Source of the DNA: Rubrivivax sp.
GTDB lineage: Bacteria; Pseudomonadota; Gammaproteobacteria; Burkholderiales; Burkholderiaceae_C
Direction of reading: 5' to 3'
Assembly: GCA_027485165.1 (NCBI GenBank)
Contig: JAIXRN010000074.1
Coordinates: forward strand, 62,001-126,000
DNA: 64,000 nucleotides
Shown: one piece after another, positions 34,477-47,599 of the stretch
Layout of the letters: the number at the start of each line of letters is the position of its first letter
How positions within the stretch are numbered: position 1 is the first letter of the stretch
Notes under the pieces: model-generated
Seen by the model: only the letters and a program-made list of their open reading frames with translations
What the model was told of the DNA's origin: nothing
Database searches by the model: none
Made by a program: the position numbers and the translations under genes

Positions 34477-35520
34477 GTGAACACCTGGATGAACCGCGTA
34501 CTCAGCATCGCTCTCGGCGCCGCCGTTGTGCTGACCGGCGCGCTGCCGACACATGCCGATGCCAAGCGCCTGGGTGGCGGCAAGTCGCAGGGCATGCAGC
34601 GCGACATGCCGGCCCGCACCGCACCTGACGCACCGCCCGCCCGTCCGGCGCAGCCGGCCCAGGGTGCCAACCCCGGCACGCCTGCGGCCGCGGGCGCCGC
34701 AACTGCTGGTACGGCGGCTGCCGCGGCCGGCAAACGGTCGTGGCTGGGCCCGATCGCTGGTCTGGCTGCCGGTCTGGGCCTGGCGGCGCTGTTCAGCAGC
34801 ATGGGCCTGGGCGCTGAACTGGCGAACTTCGTCATGCTGGCCCTGCTGGGCGTGGCGGCGTTCTTCTTGGTGCGTTTCCTGATGGCCCGCTTCGGCAAGC
34901 AGGCACAGGGCCAGACACCGGCCCTGGCCGGTGCCGGCGCTACGGGCGTCGGCCGCACCCCCGGCGCGGTGCAAGCCCAGATGCCGGTTCAGCGCGAAAT
35001 GATCGATGAGCGCCCCGCCGCATTCCGGCCCCAACCGCAGCCAGCGGTTGCGCCCACTGCCCCGTCCGTACTGGGTACCGCTGAAGTTGCGCCCGCCAGC
35101 TTGGCAGCCGCACGCCCCGCTGCCGTCGCCGCCGCCTTCGTGCCCGCCAGCTTCGACAGCGAAGGCTTCGAACGCATCGCCAAGATGATCTTCATCCGCA
35201 TGCAGACGGCCAACGACGCTGGCGACCTGAACGACCTGCGCCGCTTCACCACGCCGGAGATGTTTGCCGCCATCCGGCTGGACATCCAGGACCGCGGCGA
35301 CGTGGCCCAAAGCACCGACGTGCAGAAGGTGGACGCCCAGGTGCTGGACGTCGCCGAGGAAGACGGCCGGCAGGTGGTCAGCGTGCGCTTCACCGGCCTG
35401 GTGGTTGAAGAAGCCGGCGCCGCCGCCACGGCTTTCAACGAGGTCTGGCACCTGGTCAAGGACGTCGGCAGCGCCGACAGCGCCTGGGCCATTGCCGGCA
35501 TCGAGCAGATCGCGGCCTGA
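34477..35520 (+). CDS. Tim44-like domain protein
   Basis: Signal peptide, low-complexity Pro/Ala segment, TM helices, C-terminal Tim44-like region (FERIAKMIFIRMQTANDAGDLNDLRRFTTPEMFAAIRLDI). GTG start at 34477 (or ATG 34489). Confidence 0.8.
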   Translation: MNTWMNRVLSIALGAAVVLTGALPTHADAKRLGGGKSQGMQRDMPARTAPDAPPARPAQPAQGANPGTPAAAGAATAGTAAAAAGKRSWLGPIAGLAAGLGLAALFSSMGLGAELANFVMLALLGVAAFFLVRFLMARFGKQAQGQTPALAGAGATGVGRTPGAVQAQMPVQREMIDERPAAFRPQPQPAVAPTAPSVLGTAEVAPASLAAARPAAVAAAFVPASFDSEGFERIAKMIFIRMQTANDAGDLNDLRRFTTPEMFAAIRLDIQDRGDVAQSTDVQKVDAQVLDVAEEDGRQVVSVRFTGLVVEEAGAAATAFNEVWHLVKDVGSADSAWAIAGIEQIAA

Positions 35521-35531
35521 ACCCCGATGCC

Positions 35532-35563
35532 CTGATCCGCTGATCCGCTGATCCCCTGATCTG
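35532..35563. repeat. 4 x 8-bp tandem repeat
   Basis: CTGATCCG CTGATCCG CTGATCCC CTGATCTG just after the Tim44-domain gene stop. Confidence 0.85.
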
Positions 35564-35607
35564 CCGACCGGCCCGCCCACTGGGCCCTGTCAACCGGGCC
35601 CCAGCCA

Positions 35608-35652
35608 CTGCCCGCATTCGCCACCCCCGCGAATGCGGGCAGCGTCCTTTTT
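35608..35652 (+). terminator. Intrinsic terminator
   Basis: Perfect 14-bp stem CTGCCCGCATTCGC / loop CACCCCC / GCGAATGCGGGCAG followed by CGTCCTTTTT. Confidence 0.8.
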
Positions 35653-35701
35653 GGGCTCGTAGCGCACGCGGGCTGGCAGCCCCGGCCGTTAGCATGGTGG
35701 C

Positions 35702-37816
<2,115 letters not shown>

Positions 37817-37844
37817 CCGGGGCGTTGTCGCCCGCGCTGCGCAG

Positions 37845-38963
37845 TCAAACGCCCAGCAGCGCCTGCGCCTCGCGCCAGGACCTTCGCACCCAGTCGGCAG
37901 CGGGTTCGCCGGGCCGGCACAGGCTGGCGGCCTGCCCGGCCCAGGCCTGCAGGCGCTGCAGGTCGCCGGCCTGCTCGGCTTCACGGCGCATCGCCGCCGT
38001 CAGTCCGCGCTGCACCGGGTAGTGCGCAGGCGGCGGGGCGGCCGGCCCCGCTGCCGCGCGCACATAGGCGTTGCCGATGGCGCGGCCCCAGCGGCCGGAA
38101 AAAGCCTGCGTCAGCTGGGTCTGGGTCGGCGCCAGGGCGGGCAAGGCCCCGGCCCAGACCGGGGCGATGCCGGCTTCGGGACAGGTCAGCAGTGCCGTGC
38201 CCACTTGCACAGCGCTGGCGCCCAGCATCAAGGCCGCGGCCATGCCACGGGCGTCGCCAATGCCCCCGGTGGCCACCACGGGCACGCTCACGGCGTCCAC
38301 CACCTGCGGCAACAAAGCGAACAGGCCGACAGCATCGTCGCGGCCGCGGGCAGCGTCGAAGCAGCCGCGATGACCGCCGGCTTCGGCCCCCTGGGCGACG
38401 ACCACATCTGCGCCCGCAGCAGCCGCCAGGCGGGCTTCAGCGGGCGTGGTGACAGTGGCCCACCAGGCCACGCCCGCGTCGCGAAAGCGCTGCCCCCACA
38501 CAGGCGGCAGCAGGCCCATGATGGTGGACACCACGGCCGGCCGAGCCGCCAGCACGGCAGCGCACTGGGCATCGAAATCTGGCGGACGGGCGTTGCCCGC
38601 GTCAGCGCCCACCTGCGGGCCAAAACCGGCCAGGAACTGGCGCAAAGCGGCTTCGTGGCGGGCGTCGCGCAGCGGTGGCGGGTCTGGCACCCACAGGTTC
38701 AGCTGCAGCGGGCCGTCGCTCAGGCCGCGCACGTCGTTCACCCAGGCGCTGATGGCAATGGGCTCCAACAGCAGGGCGCCCAGGGCGCCCATGCCGCCGG
38801 CACGGGCCACGCCGGCCGCCAGCGCAGGTGGCGATGCGCCGGCCATCGGCGCCATCACCACGGGCAGCCGCATGCCCCAGCGGCGCGCAAAGGCCAGGCT
38901 GCGGGCGTGCGGGGTTTCAGGCACGGCTTTGCAGGCCTGCAGGATGCTCGGCACCTGCGGCAC
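37845..38963 (-). CDS. Nitronate monooxygenase (2-nitropropane dioxygenase family)
   Basis: LPVVMAPMAGASPPALAAGVARAGGMGALG; GAEAGGHRG; PVVATGGIGDARGMAAALMLGASAVQVGTALL. Confidence 0.88.
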   Translation of the reverse strand: MPQVPSILQACKAVPETPHARSLAFARRWGMRLPVVMAPMAGASPPALAAGVARAGGMGALGALLLEPIAISAWVNDVRGLSDGPLQLNLWVPDPPPLRDARHEAALRQFLAGFGPQVGADAGNARPPDFDAQCAAVLAARPAVVSTIMGLLPPVWGQRFRDAGVAWWATVTTPAEARLAAAAGADVVVAQGAEAGGHRGCFDAARGRDDAVGLFALLPQVVDAVSVPVVATGGIGDARGMAAALMLGASAVQVGTALLTCPEAGIAPVWAGALPALAPTQTQLTQAFSGRWGRAIGNAYVRAAAGPAAPPPAHYPVQRGLTAAMRREAEQAGDLQRLQAWAGQAASLCRPGEPAADWVRRSWREAQALLGV

Positions 38964-39816
38964 CCGCGGCAGCCTGGCGCCTCAACGCCGTCACCTCGAT
39001 TTCGATGCGCATGCGGGGGTCGGCCAGGCCGGCCTGCAGCATCGTGGCGGCCGGCCGAACCTGCCCGAATGCGGCGCGCAGCACGGGCCAGCAGGGCTCG
39101 AAGTCTTCGGTCTTCGGCAGCAAGTACTGCACGCGCACCACGTCGGCCAGGCTGGCCCCGGCCTGTGCCAGGGCGGCTTCGATGTTGCGCAGGCATTGCG
39201 CGACTTGCTGAACGACGTCTTCGCTGATCGTCATGGCCGCATAGTCGAAGCCGGTGGTGCCGGAAACAAATATCCAGTCGCCCGCGACGACAGCACGCGA
39301 ATAGCCGATCTCGGCTTCGAAGCGTGAACCTGAGCTGATGCAACGGCGGCTGCCGTGGGCAGGGCCTGGCACCTCGGTCGTACTGGCCGGCGCCGCCACA
39401 TCTTCCGTGGCGGCCACGTCAGCCACCTGCCAGAGCTGGAAGACATTGCCCTCGGGGTCGTGCCCGTCGCACATCGTGCGCGTCTGGCCCAGCCGGGTGT
39501 AGGTCCACTCGCGCGCCACCGGGTCCAGCACCCCGCCCAGCGCCGCCGCATAGGCGCGGGCCGCAGCCAGGTTCGTGACGGCGAAAACGGGCTTGATCGG
39601 GGTGTCTTCGCGCCGCGCAGGCGGCTGGTCGATGACGATGTCCTTGGCGTAGCGTGCAGGAATGGCGTGCACGATCAGCTGCGATTCACCGGCCAGCAGC
39701 ACCACGTGGCCCTTGTCGCCGCCCGCCGGCTGCAGCCCGCAGACCTGCTGATAGAACGCCGCCACGCGTGCCATGTCCTTGGCGAAGATCACCGCGCCTG
39801 TCAGCCCGGCTGCCAT
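38917..39816 (-). CDS. VOC (glyoxalase-like) domain fused to a Rid/YjgF domain
   Basis: One continuous ORF: N-terminal VOC (AVIFAKDMARVAAFYQQVCGL...DPEGNVFQLW), ~25-aa linker, C-terminal Rid (GYSRAVVAGDWIFVSGTTGFD...PRMRIEIEVTAL). Confidence 0.8.
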   Translation of the reverse strand: MAAGLTGAVIFAKDMARVAAFYQQVCGLQPAGGDKGHVVLLAGESQLIVHAIPARYAKDIVIDQPPARREDTPIKPVFAVTNLAAARAYAAALGGVLDPVAREWTYTRLGQTRTMCDGHDPEGNVFQLWQVADVAATEDVAAPASTTEVPGPAHGSRRCISSGSRFEAEIGYSRAVVAGDWIFVSGTTGFDYAAMTISEDVVQQVAQCLRNIEAALAQAGASLADVVRVQYLLPKTEDFEPCWPVLRAAFGQVRPAATMLQAGLADPRMRIEIEVTALRRQAAAGAAGAEHPAGLQSRA

Positions 39817-39817
39817 C

Positions 39818-42800
39818 TCAAGCCACCCACTTTCTGGCGTTGCGGAACATGCGCATCCACGGGCTGTGCTCGCTGACCGCGCCCGGCGACCAGCTCATCA
39901 GAACGTTGCGGAACACGCGCTCGGGGTGCGGCATCAGTGCAGTGAAACGGCCGTCGGAGGTGGTCACGGCCGTCAGGCCGGCCGGGCTGCCGTTGGGGTT
40001 GAAGGGATAGGCCTCAGTGGGCGCGCCGGCGTTGCTGACGAAACGCATCGCGCGGTGCACGGCCGCGGCGTCGCCGCGCTGGCTGAAGTCGGCCCGGCCT
40101 TCGCCGTGCGCCACCGCGATCGGCAGCCGGCTGCCGGCCATGCCCTGGAAGAACAGGCTGGGGCTGTCCAGCACTTCCACCATCGACAGCCGCGCTTCGA
40201 ATTGCTGGCTGGCGTTGCGCGTGAAGCGCGGCCAGGCCTGCGTGCCGGGGATGATGGGGCTCAGCGCCGCCAGCATCTGGCAGCCGTTGCAAACGCCCAG
40301 AGCGAAGGTGTCGGGCCGGTTGAAGAAGGCCGCAAAAGCTTCGGCCAGCTGGGGGCTGAACAGGATGCTGCGTGCCCAGCCTTCGCCTGCGCCCAGCGTG
40401 TCGCCGTAGCTGAAGCCGCCGCAGGCCACCAGGCCGCGGTAGTCAGACAGTTTTGCGCGGCCGGCCTGCAGATCGGACATGTGCACGTCGAAGGTGTCGA
40501 AGCCGGCCTGGTCCATCACCCAGGCCATTTCCAGGTGCGAGTTCACGCCCTGTTCCCGCAGGATGGCCAGCTTCGGCCGCGCGCTGTGCACATAGGGCGC
40601 GGCCACGTTGTCCTGCGGGTCGAAGCTGAGATGCTGATGCAGGCCCGGGTCGGCCGGGTCGCCGGCAACGGCATGTTCGGCGTCGGCGCAGGCCGGGTTG
40701 TCGCGCTGTTGCGCGATGCGCCAGGCCACCTGGTCCCACTGCTGCTGCAGCGCCTGCAGCGGCGCGCCGAACTGCAGCTTGGTGTCGCGCCAGACCTCCA
40801 CCACGCCGCGGTCGTTGGGCTTGCCGACGAAGTGGGCGTGGCGGCTCAGGCCATGTTCGCGCAGGGTCTGGATGACTTCGTTGCGTACGGCAGTGGGCAC
40901 CTGAATGACGACGCCCAGCTCTTCATTGAACAGCGCCTGCAGCATCAGTTCGTTGCGGCGTTCGCTCACCTGCGTGGCCCAGTTCTTCGAATCGCCGTAC
41001 TCGGCGCGGCTGTCAACAATGCCATCGCCTTCGGTCACCAGGATGTCCACGTTCAGGCTCAGGCCCATGTGCCCGGCAAAGGCCATCTCGCACACCGTGG
41101 CCCACAGGCCGCCGTCGCTGCGGTCGTGGTAGGCCAGGATGCGGCCCTGGGAGCGAAGCGCATTGATCGCCGCGACCAGGGCCTTGACCTGCTGCGCGTC
41201 GTCCACATCGGGCACTTCATGCCCGAACTGGCCCAGCACCTGCGCCAGCATGCTGCCACCCATGCGCTTTTTGCCCTGGCCCAGGTCGACGAGCACCAGG
41301 GTCGTGTCCCCAGGCTGCAGCTGCGGCGTGAGCGTGCCGCGCACATCGTCCAGCGTGGCGAAGGCCGTGACGATCAGCGACACCGGCGCCGTCACCTGCC
41401 TGGCCACATCACCCTCTTGCCAGCGCGTGCGCATCGACAAGGAATCCTTGCCCACCGGGATGCCGATGCCGAGTGCCGGACACAGTTCCATGCCGATGGC
41501 GTGCACGGTGTCGTACAGCGCCGCGTCTTCGCCGGGCTCGCCGCACGCGGCCATCCAGTTGGCGCTGAGCTTCACACGGCTTAGCGCGATGGGCGCAGCC
41601 AGCAGGTTGGTGATGGCCTCGGCCACCGCCATGCGGCCGCTGGCCGGGCCGTTCAGCGCTGCCAGCGGTGTGCGTTCGCCCATGGCCATGGCCTCGCCGC
41701 GGAAGCCCGCGTAGTCGGCCAGCGTCACGGCGCAGTCGGCCACCGGCACCTGCCAGGGGCCAACCATCGGGTCGCGGTGGCTCAGACCGCCGACGGTGCG
41801 GTCGCCGATGGTGATGAGAAAGCGTTTGCTGGCCACGCTGGGGTGGCGCAGCACGTCCAGCGCCACGGTTTCCAGTTTCACGCCCGTCAGGTCCAGCGGG
41901 GCTTCGCTGCGGGCCACGCGCTGCACGTCGCGGTGCATCTTGGGCGGCTTGCCCAGCAGCACGTCCATGGGCATGTCGATCACGCGCTGGGGTTTGCCGT
42001 CATCGCCGGGGCCGTCTTCCAGGACCAGTTCACGTTCGCTGGTGGCCGTGCCCACCACCGCAAACGGGCAGCGTTCACGCGCGCACATCTGCTCGAACAG
42101 CGGCATCCGGTCGGGCGCAATGGCCAACACATAGCGTTCCTGGCTCTCGTTGCACCAGGCTTCCTTCGGCGCCAGACCGCTTTCTTCCAGCGGGACCTTG
42201 CGCAGGTCGAAACGCGCACCCTGCCCTGCGCCGTCCACCAGTTCGGGGAAGGCATTGCTGATGCCGCCGGCGCCCACGTCGTGGATGGCCAGCACGGGGT
42301 TGTGTTCACCCAGGGCCCAGCAATGGTTGATGACCTCCTGCGCCCGGCGCTGGATCTCGGGGTTGCCGCGCTGCACGCTGTCGAAGTCCAGCGCCGCGGT
42401 GTTGGCGCCGGCGGCCATCGAACTGGCGGCGCCGCCACCCATGCCGATGCGCATGCCCGGCCCGCCCAGCTGCACCAGCAGCGTGCCGGCGCCAAAGGGC
42501 AGCTTGTGCGTCTGCGTGGCGTCGATCTGCCCCAGGCCGCCGGCGATCATGATGGGCTTGTGATAGCCGCGCATCACGCCGGCCACGGGCTGCTCGAAGC
42601 TGCGGAAGTAGCCGCCCAGGTTGGGCCGGCCGAATTCGTTGTTGAAGGCGGCGCCGCCCAGTGGGCCTTCCGTCATGATCTGCAGCGGGCTGGCGATGTG
42701 CGCGGGCTTGCCGATGGCCTGCCGCTCCCAGGGCTCGTCCAGGCCCGGCAGGCGCAGGTGGCTGACGCTGAAGCCCGTCAGGCCCGCCTTGGGCTTGGCG

Positions 42801-43834
42801 CCGCGGCCGGTGGCGCCTTCGTCGCGGATTTCGCCGCCCGCGCCCGTGCTGGCGCCCGGGAAGGGGCTGATGGCCGTGGGGTGGTTGTGCGTTTCCACCT
42901 GCATCAGCACATGCGCTGTGGCGTCGCGCGCCGTGTATGGCGGGGCGTTGGTGAAGCCGTTCGGGCCCCAGCGTTGCACCGGCCCACCGGCCATCACCGC
43001 AGCGTTGTCGCTGTAGGCCACCACGCTGTGCTGCGGGCTGGTCTTTTCCGTGTGGCGGATCATGCCGAACAGCGTGTGCGGCATGGCCACGCCGTCGATG
43101 CTGAAGCTGGCGTTGAAGATCTTGTGCCGGCAGTGTTCACTGTTGGCCTGCGCGAACATCATCAGCTCGACATCGCTGGGGTTGCGGCCCAGCGTGGTGA
43201 AGGCCTGCACCAGGTAGTCGATCTCGTCGTCGGACAGCGCCAGGCCGAATTCGCCGTTGGCTTGCACCAGCGCGGCGCGGCCGTGGCCCAGCACGTCCAC
43301 ATGCACCAGCGGCGGCGCGGGCTGTGGCACGAACAGCTGGGCTGCGGCTTCGCGTTCGAAGGCCACGCTTTCCGTCATGCGGTCGTGCAGCAGGGCGGCC
43401 ACGACCAGGCGTTCATCGGCCGACAAGGGCTTGGCCGCACTGAACAGGCCAGCCTTCAGCGACAGCCGGTACTCCGTCACGCGCTCGATGCGGCGCAGCA
43501 CCGAGCCGCCCCCGGCGCCGCGGGCGCCGATGCCGCAGACGCGGGCGATGTCGCTGGCCTTGCTGGCCCAGGGCGACACCGTGCCCAAGCGCGGCATCAC
43601 CAGCACCAGGGCGCCGTCCGTCGGGCCGGCGTAGGGGTCGCCGTAGTGCAGCAGGGCCTGCAGGCGGTCGCGTTCGGCCGGGGCCAGTTCGCTGTCAGCA
43701 TGCACCCAGTGCACCGACATGGCCGCCACACCCGTCACGCGGGGGCACACCTGTTGCAGGCGGGCCAGCAGGGCGCTGGCGCGGAAGTCGGAGAGTGCGT
43801 TGCCGCCCTCGAAAAAAACCGTGGAAGTGGGCAT
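39818..43834 (-). CDS. purL: Phosphoribosylformylglycinamidine synthase
   Basis: 1338 aa; single-chain PurL with C-terminal glutaminase ([13 protein letters not shown]); [22 protein letters not shown]. Confidence 0.97.
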   Translation of the reverse strand: MPTSTVFFEGGNALSDFRASALLARLQQVCPRVTGVAAMSVHWVHADSELAPAERDRLQALLHYGDPYAGPTDGALVLVMPRLGTVSPWASKASDIARVCGIGARGAGGGSVLRRIERVTEYRLSLKAGLFSAAKPLSADERLVVAALLHDRMTESVAFEREAAAQLFVPQPAPPLVHVDVLGHGRAALVQANGEFGLALSDDEIDYLVQAFTTLGRNPSDVELMMFAQANSEHCRHKIFNASFSIDGVAMPHTLFGMIRHTEKTSPQHSVVAYSDNAAVMAGGPVQRWGPNGFTNAPPYTARDATAHVLMQVETHNHPTAISPFPGASTGAGGEIRDEGATGRGAKPKAGLTGFSVSHLRLPGLDEPWERQAIGKPAHIASPLQIMTEGPLGGAAFNNEFGRPNLGGYFRSFEQPVAGVMRGYHKPIMIAGGLGQIDATQTHKLPFGAGTLLVQLGGPGMRIGMGGGAASSMAAGANTAALDFDSVQRGNPEIQRRAQEVINHCWALGEHNPVLAIHDVGAGGISNAFPELVDGAGQGARFDLRKVPLEESGLAPKEAWCNESQERYVLAIAPDRMPLFEQMCARERCPFAVVGTATSERELVLEDGPGDDGKPQRVIDMPMDVLLGKPPKMHRDVQRVARSEAPLDLTGVKLETVALDVLRHPSVASKRFLITIGDRTVGGLSHRDPMVGPWQVPVADCAVTLADYAGFRGEAMAMGERTPLAALNGPASGRMAVAEAITNLLAAPIALSRVKLSANWMAACGEPGEDAALYDTVHAIGMELCPALGIGIPVGKDSLSMRTRWQEGDVARQVTAPVSLIVTAFATLDDVRGTLTPQLQPGDTTLVLVDLGQGKKRMGGSMLAQVLGQFGHEVPDVDDAQQVKALVAAINALRSQGRILAYHDRSDGGLWATVCEMAFAGHMGLSLNVDILVTEGDGIVDSRAEYGDSKNWATQVSERRNELMLQALFNEELGVVIQVPTAVRNEVIQTLREHGLSRHAHFVGKPNDRGVVEVWRDTKLQFGAPLQALQQQWDQVAWRIAQQRDNPACADAEHAVAGDPADPGLHQHLSFDPQDNVAAPYVHSARPKLAILREQGVNSHLEMAWVMDQAGFDTFDVHMSDLQAGRAKLSDYRGLVACGGFSYGDTLGAGEGWARSILFSPQLAEAFAAFFNRPDTFALGVCNGCQMLAALSPIIPGTQAWPRFTRNASQQFEARLSMVEVLDSPSLFFQGMAGSRLPIAVAHGEGRADFSQRGDAAAVHRAMRFVSNAGAPTEAYPFNPNGSPAGLTAVTTSDGRFTALMPHPERVFRNVLMSWSPGAVSEHSPWMRMFRNARKWVA

Positions 43835-43904
43835 GGAACGCGGTGGGGCGGGGGCCGGCTGCTGGGCAAGCCACGATTTTAGGGGCCGGTGAGATAATCA
43901 CGAG

Positions 43905-44807
43905 ATGGCTATACAGATCAAGTCTGCCGCAGACATCGAGGGCATGCGCCTGGCCGGACGCCTGGCGTCCGAAGTGCTGGACATGCTGACCCCGCATGTG
44001 CGCCCAGGTGTCACCACCAAGGACATCGACCGCCTGGCACACGACTACATGGTCGACGTGCAGCGCGGCATACCGGCCACGCTGGGCTACCAGCCACCGG
44101 GCTACCCCGCATACCCGGCCTCGCTGTGCACCAGCCTGAATGACGTGGTGTGCCATGGCATCCCCGACGACCGGCCGCTGAAGAACGGCGACATCATCAA
44201 CATCGACGTCACCGTCATCAAAGACGGCTGGCATGGCGACAACAGCCGCATGTTCGTCGTCGGCGAAGGGACCATCGCCGCGCGGCGGCTGTGCCAGATC
44301 ACCTTCGATGCCATGTGGAAGGGCATCGTCAAGGTCAAGCCGGGCGCACGGCTGGGCGACATCGGCCACGCCATCCAGACCTTTGCAGAAAACGCTGGCT
44401 ACAGCGTGGTGCGTGAATTCTGCGGCCACGGCGTGGGCGCGAAGTTCCACGAAGAACCGCAGGTGCTGCACTACGGCCGCCCGGGCACGCTGGAAACGCT
44501 GGAACCAGGGATGATCTTCACCATCGAGCCGATGATCAACGCCGGCAAGCGCGACATCAAGGAAGACCGCAAGGGCGCCCGCCCCTACGACGGCTGGACC
44601 ATCGTCACGCGCGACCGTTCTCTGTCGGCCCAGTGGGAACACAGCGTGCTGGTCACCGACACCGGCTACGAAGTGCTGACGGTGTCGGCCGGCAGCCCTG
44701 AAGCACCCGAATTCGCCACCGCTGGCTACGGGCCGCGGGTAGGCCGCGCACCAGCGCTGACGCTGCAGGCCCCGGTGCCGCACAGCCCCGCACTGGCCAC
44801 CACCTGA
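43905..44807 (+). CDS. map: Methionine aminopeptidase type I
   Basis: NDVVCHGIPDDRPLKNGDIINIDVTVIKDGWHGDNSRMF; CGHGVGAKFHEEPQV. Confidence 0.96.
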   Translation: MAIQIKSAADIEGMRLAGRLASEVLDMLTPHVRPGVTTKDIDRLAHDYMVDVQRGIPATLGYQPPGYPAYPASLCTSLNDVVCHGIPDDRPLKNGDIINIDVTVIKDGWHGDNSRMFVVGEGTIAARRLCQITFDAMWKGIVKVKPGARLGDIGHAIQTFAENAGYSVVREFCGHGVGAKFHEEPQVLHYGRPGTLETLEPGMIFTIEPMINAGKRDIKEDRKGARPYDGWTIVTRDRSLSAQWEHSVLVTDTGYEVLTVSAGSPEAPEFATAGYGPRVGRAPALTLQAPVPHSPALATT

Positions 44808-44812
44808 AAGCC

Positions 44813-47584
44813 ATGGCCGCAGAGCAGCCGGCCGCTGGCGGGGCGCCGGACTCTTCGGCGCCCGGGGCCCCCTTGCCTGGCGACATGCCAGGCCCGGCTG
44901 CAGTGGCCTTCGCAGATGCCGCGCCGGGCTCACTGGCCGAACTGCGGGCGCAGTTCCGCGCTGGCAAGGCCGCCTTGCTGGCCCATTTCGCCGCGGCTCG
45001 CCCCACCGCGCCGGCCGCCACGCGGCTGCTGCGCGGGCTGGTGCGGCATGTCGATGCCACGCTGGCCGCCGCCTGGGCGCTGGCCAAGATGCCGCCTGAC
45101 GCCACCCTGGTGGCCGCGGGCGGCTACGGCCGCGGCGAGCTGTTTCCCTATTCCGACGTCGACGTGCTGGTGCTGCTGCCCGGCGAGGTCAAGGCCGCCA
45201 GCCCGGCCGCTGCCGGCGCGGCCCGCCGCGGCAGCCCCGGCACACCGGGCGAAGCCTTGCGCAGCGCGATCGAGCGCTTCGTCACCGCCTGCTGGGACAT
45301 CGGGCTGGAAATTGGCTCTTCGGTGCGCAGCGTGCAGGAATGCCTGGACGAGTCGCAGCGCGACGTCACCGTGCAGACCGCCCTGCTGGAAGCGCGGCGA
45401 GTGTGTGGCGCGCAGCGCTTGTTCAAGCAGCTGCGCGACAGCCAGGCGCGCGCCATGGACGCGCGCGCCTTCCTGCGCGCCAAGACGCTGGAAATGCAGC
45501 AGCGCCACACCAAGTTCGAGGGCACGCCCTACGCGCTGGAACCGAACTGCAAGGAAAGCCCGGGCGGCCTGCGCGACCTGCAGGTGGTGATCTGGGTGGC
45601 GCGGGCGGCAGGGCTGGGTCGCACCTGGTCTGAGCTGGCGGCCAAGGGCCTGATCACACCCTTCGAAGCCAGCCAGCTGGCCAAGCACGAAGGCACGCTG
45701 AAGCTCATCCGTGCGCGGCTGCACGCCGTGGCCGGGCGGCGGGAAGACCGTCTGGTGTTCGACCTGCAGACCGCCGTGGCCGAGGGCTTCGGCTACAAGG
45801 CCAGCAAGGAACAGCGCAGCAGCGAAGTGCTGATGCACCGCTACTACTGGGCTGCCAAGGCGGTGACGCAGCTCAACCAGATCCTGATGCTGAACATCGA
45901 AGAACGTGTCACCGAGAGCGAAGCCGTGCCCATGCGCCCGATCACAGCGCGCTTCTTCGACCGCGCGGGCATGCTGGAAGTGGCCAGCGACGACCTGTAC
46001 CTGCAGAACCCGCACGCCATCCTCGAGACCTTCCTGGTCTACCAGCAGACGCCCGGGCTGTCTGGCCTGTCGGCACGCACGTTGCGCGCCCTGTACAACG
46101 CCCGCAACGTGATGGGGGCGGATTTCCGCCGCGACCCCATCAACCGCGAGCTGTTCATCGACATCCTGCGGCAAAAGACCGGCACCACGCACGTGATGCG
46201 GCTGATGAACCAGACCAGCGTGCTGGGCCGCTACCTGTGGGTGTTCCGCCGCATTGTGGGCCGCATGCAGCACGACCTGTTCCATGTCTACACCGTGGAC
46301 CAGCACATCCTGATGGTGGTGCGCAACGTGCGCCGCTTTTTCATCCCCGAACACGCGCACGAATATCCGTTCTGCAGCCAGCTGGCGGCGCAGTGGGCCG
46401 AGCCCTGGCTGCTGTACATCGCGGCCATCTTCCACGACGTGGCCAAGGGCCGCGGTGGCGACCATTCGGAACTGGGCGCGGTGGAAGCGCGCCGGTTCTG
46501 CCGCGACCACGGCCTGTCGCGCGACGACACGCAGCTGATCGAATTCCTGGTGCTGCAGCACCTGACGATGAGCCGCATCGCGCAGAAGGAAGACCTGTCA
46601 GACCCCGACGTCATCCAGCGCTTTGCGCAACTGGTGGGCACGCCGCGGCGGCTGACGGCGCTGTACCTGCTGACGGTGGCCGACATCCGCGGCACCAGCC
46701 CGCGGGTGTGGAACGCCTGGAAGGCCAAGCTGCTGGAAGACCTGTTCCGCTACACCTTGCGTGCGCTGGGCGGCGCCCAGCCAGACCGCGAGACCGAGAT
46801 CGAAGCCCGCAAGCAGGAAGCGCGGCAAAACCTGGCCCTGCACTCGGCCCTGCCCGGCACCGAGGAACCGCTGTGGCAGACGCTGGAGGTGAGCTACTTT
46901 GCCCGCCACGACGCGGCCGACATCGCCTGGCACGCGCGTTCGCTGTGGCGCCATGTGGCCACTACGGTGCCGATCGTGCGGGCGCGGCCTTCATCGGTGG
47001 GCGACGGGCTGCAGGTGCTGGTCTACGCCCCCGACCGGCCCGACCTGTTCGCGCGCATCTGCGGCTACTTCGACAGCGCCGGCTTCAGCATCCAGGACGC
47101 GAAGATCCACACCACGCGCGCCGGCTTCGCGCTGGACACCTTCCAGGTCATCAGCCTGGTGGGCGGCGGCCTGGCCGGGCATGTCAACCAGCGCGACCTG
47201 CCTTACCGCGACCTGGTGTCGCTGGTGGAAACGCAGGCCGCCCTGGCCCTGGCCAGCGACGGCCCGCTGCCCGAACCGCAACGCCGCCGGGTGTCGCGCC
47301 GCGTGAAAAGTTTCCCAGTCACGCCGCGCGTGTCGCTGAGCCCGGACGAACGCGCCCAGCGCTGGCTGCTGACGGTGTCGGCCAGCGACCGGTCGGGCCT
47401 GCTGTACGACGTGGCCCGTGTGCTGGCACGCTACCAGGTCAACCTGCAGCTGGCCAAGGTCAGCACGCTGGGCGAACGGGTGGAAGACACCTTCCTGGTC
47501 GACGGCGCAGCGCTGCAGCAAAGCCGCGCGCAGCTGAAGATCGAAAGCGAACTGCTGGACGCCGTGGCGGCGCCGGCGTCCTGA
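44813..47584 (+). CDS. glnD: [Protein-PII] uridylyltransferase / UR enzyme
   Basis: GGYGRGELFPYSDVDVL nucleotidyltransferase, HD domain (FHDVAKGRGGDHS), two C-terminal ACT regions. Confidence 0.96.
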   Translation: MAAEQPAAGGAPDSSAPGAPLPGDMPGPAAVAFADAAPGSLAELRAQFRAGKAALLAHFAAARPTAPAATRLLRGLVRHVDATLAAAWALAKMPPDATLVAAGGYGRGELFPYSDVDVLVLLPGEVKAASPAAAGAARRGSPGTPGEALRSAIERFVTACWDIGLEIGSSVRSVQECLDESQRDVTVQTALLEARRVCGAQRLFKQLRDSQARAMDARAFLRAKTLEMQQRHTKFEGTPYALEPNCKESPGGLRDLQVVIWVARAAGLGRTWSELAAKGLITPFEASQLAKHEGTLKLIRARLHAVAGRREDRLVFDLQTAVAEGFGYKASKEQRSSEVLMHRYYWAAKAVTQLNQILMLNIEERVTESEAVPMRPITARFFDRAGMLEVASDDLYLQNPHAILETFLVYQQTPGLSGLSARTLRALYNARNVMGADFRRDPINRELFIDILRQKTGTTHVMRLMNQTSVLGRYLWVFRRIVGRMQHDLFHVYTVDQHILMVVRNVRRFFIPEHAHEYPFCSQLAAQWAEPWLLYIAAIFHDVAKGRGGDHSELGAVEARRFCRDHGLSRDDTQLIEFLVLQHLTMSRIAQKEDLSDPDVIQRFAQLVGTPRRLTALYLLTVADIRGTSPRVWNAWKAKLLEDLFRYTLRALGGAQPDRETEIEARKQEARQNLALHSALPGTEEPLWQTLEVSYFARHDAADIAWHARSLWRHVATTVPIVRARPSSVGDGLQVLVYAPDRPDLFARICGYFDSAGFSIQDAKIHTTRAGFALDTFQVISLVGGGLAGHVNQRDLPYRDLVSLVETQAALALASDGPLPEPQRRRVSRRVKSFPVTPRVSLSPDERAQRWLLTVSASDRSGLLYDVARVLARYQVNLQLAKVSTLGERVEDTFLVDGAALQQSRAQLKIESELLDAVAAPAS

Positions 47585-47599
47585 CACGGCCCGCTGCCC

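Noticed and set aside
41777-43882. 701-aa plus-strand ORF
   Set aside because: Antisense to purL, which carries all family motifs; composition is artefactual.
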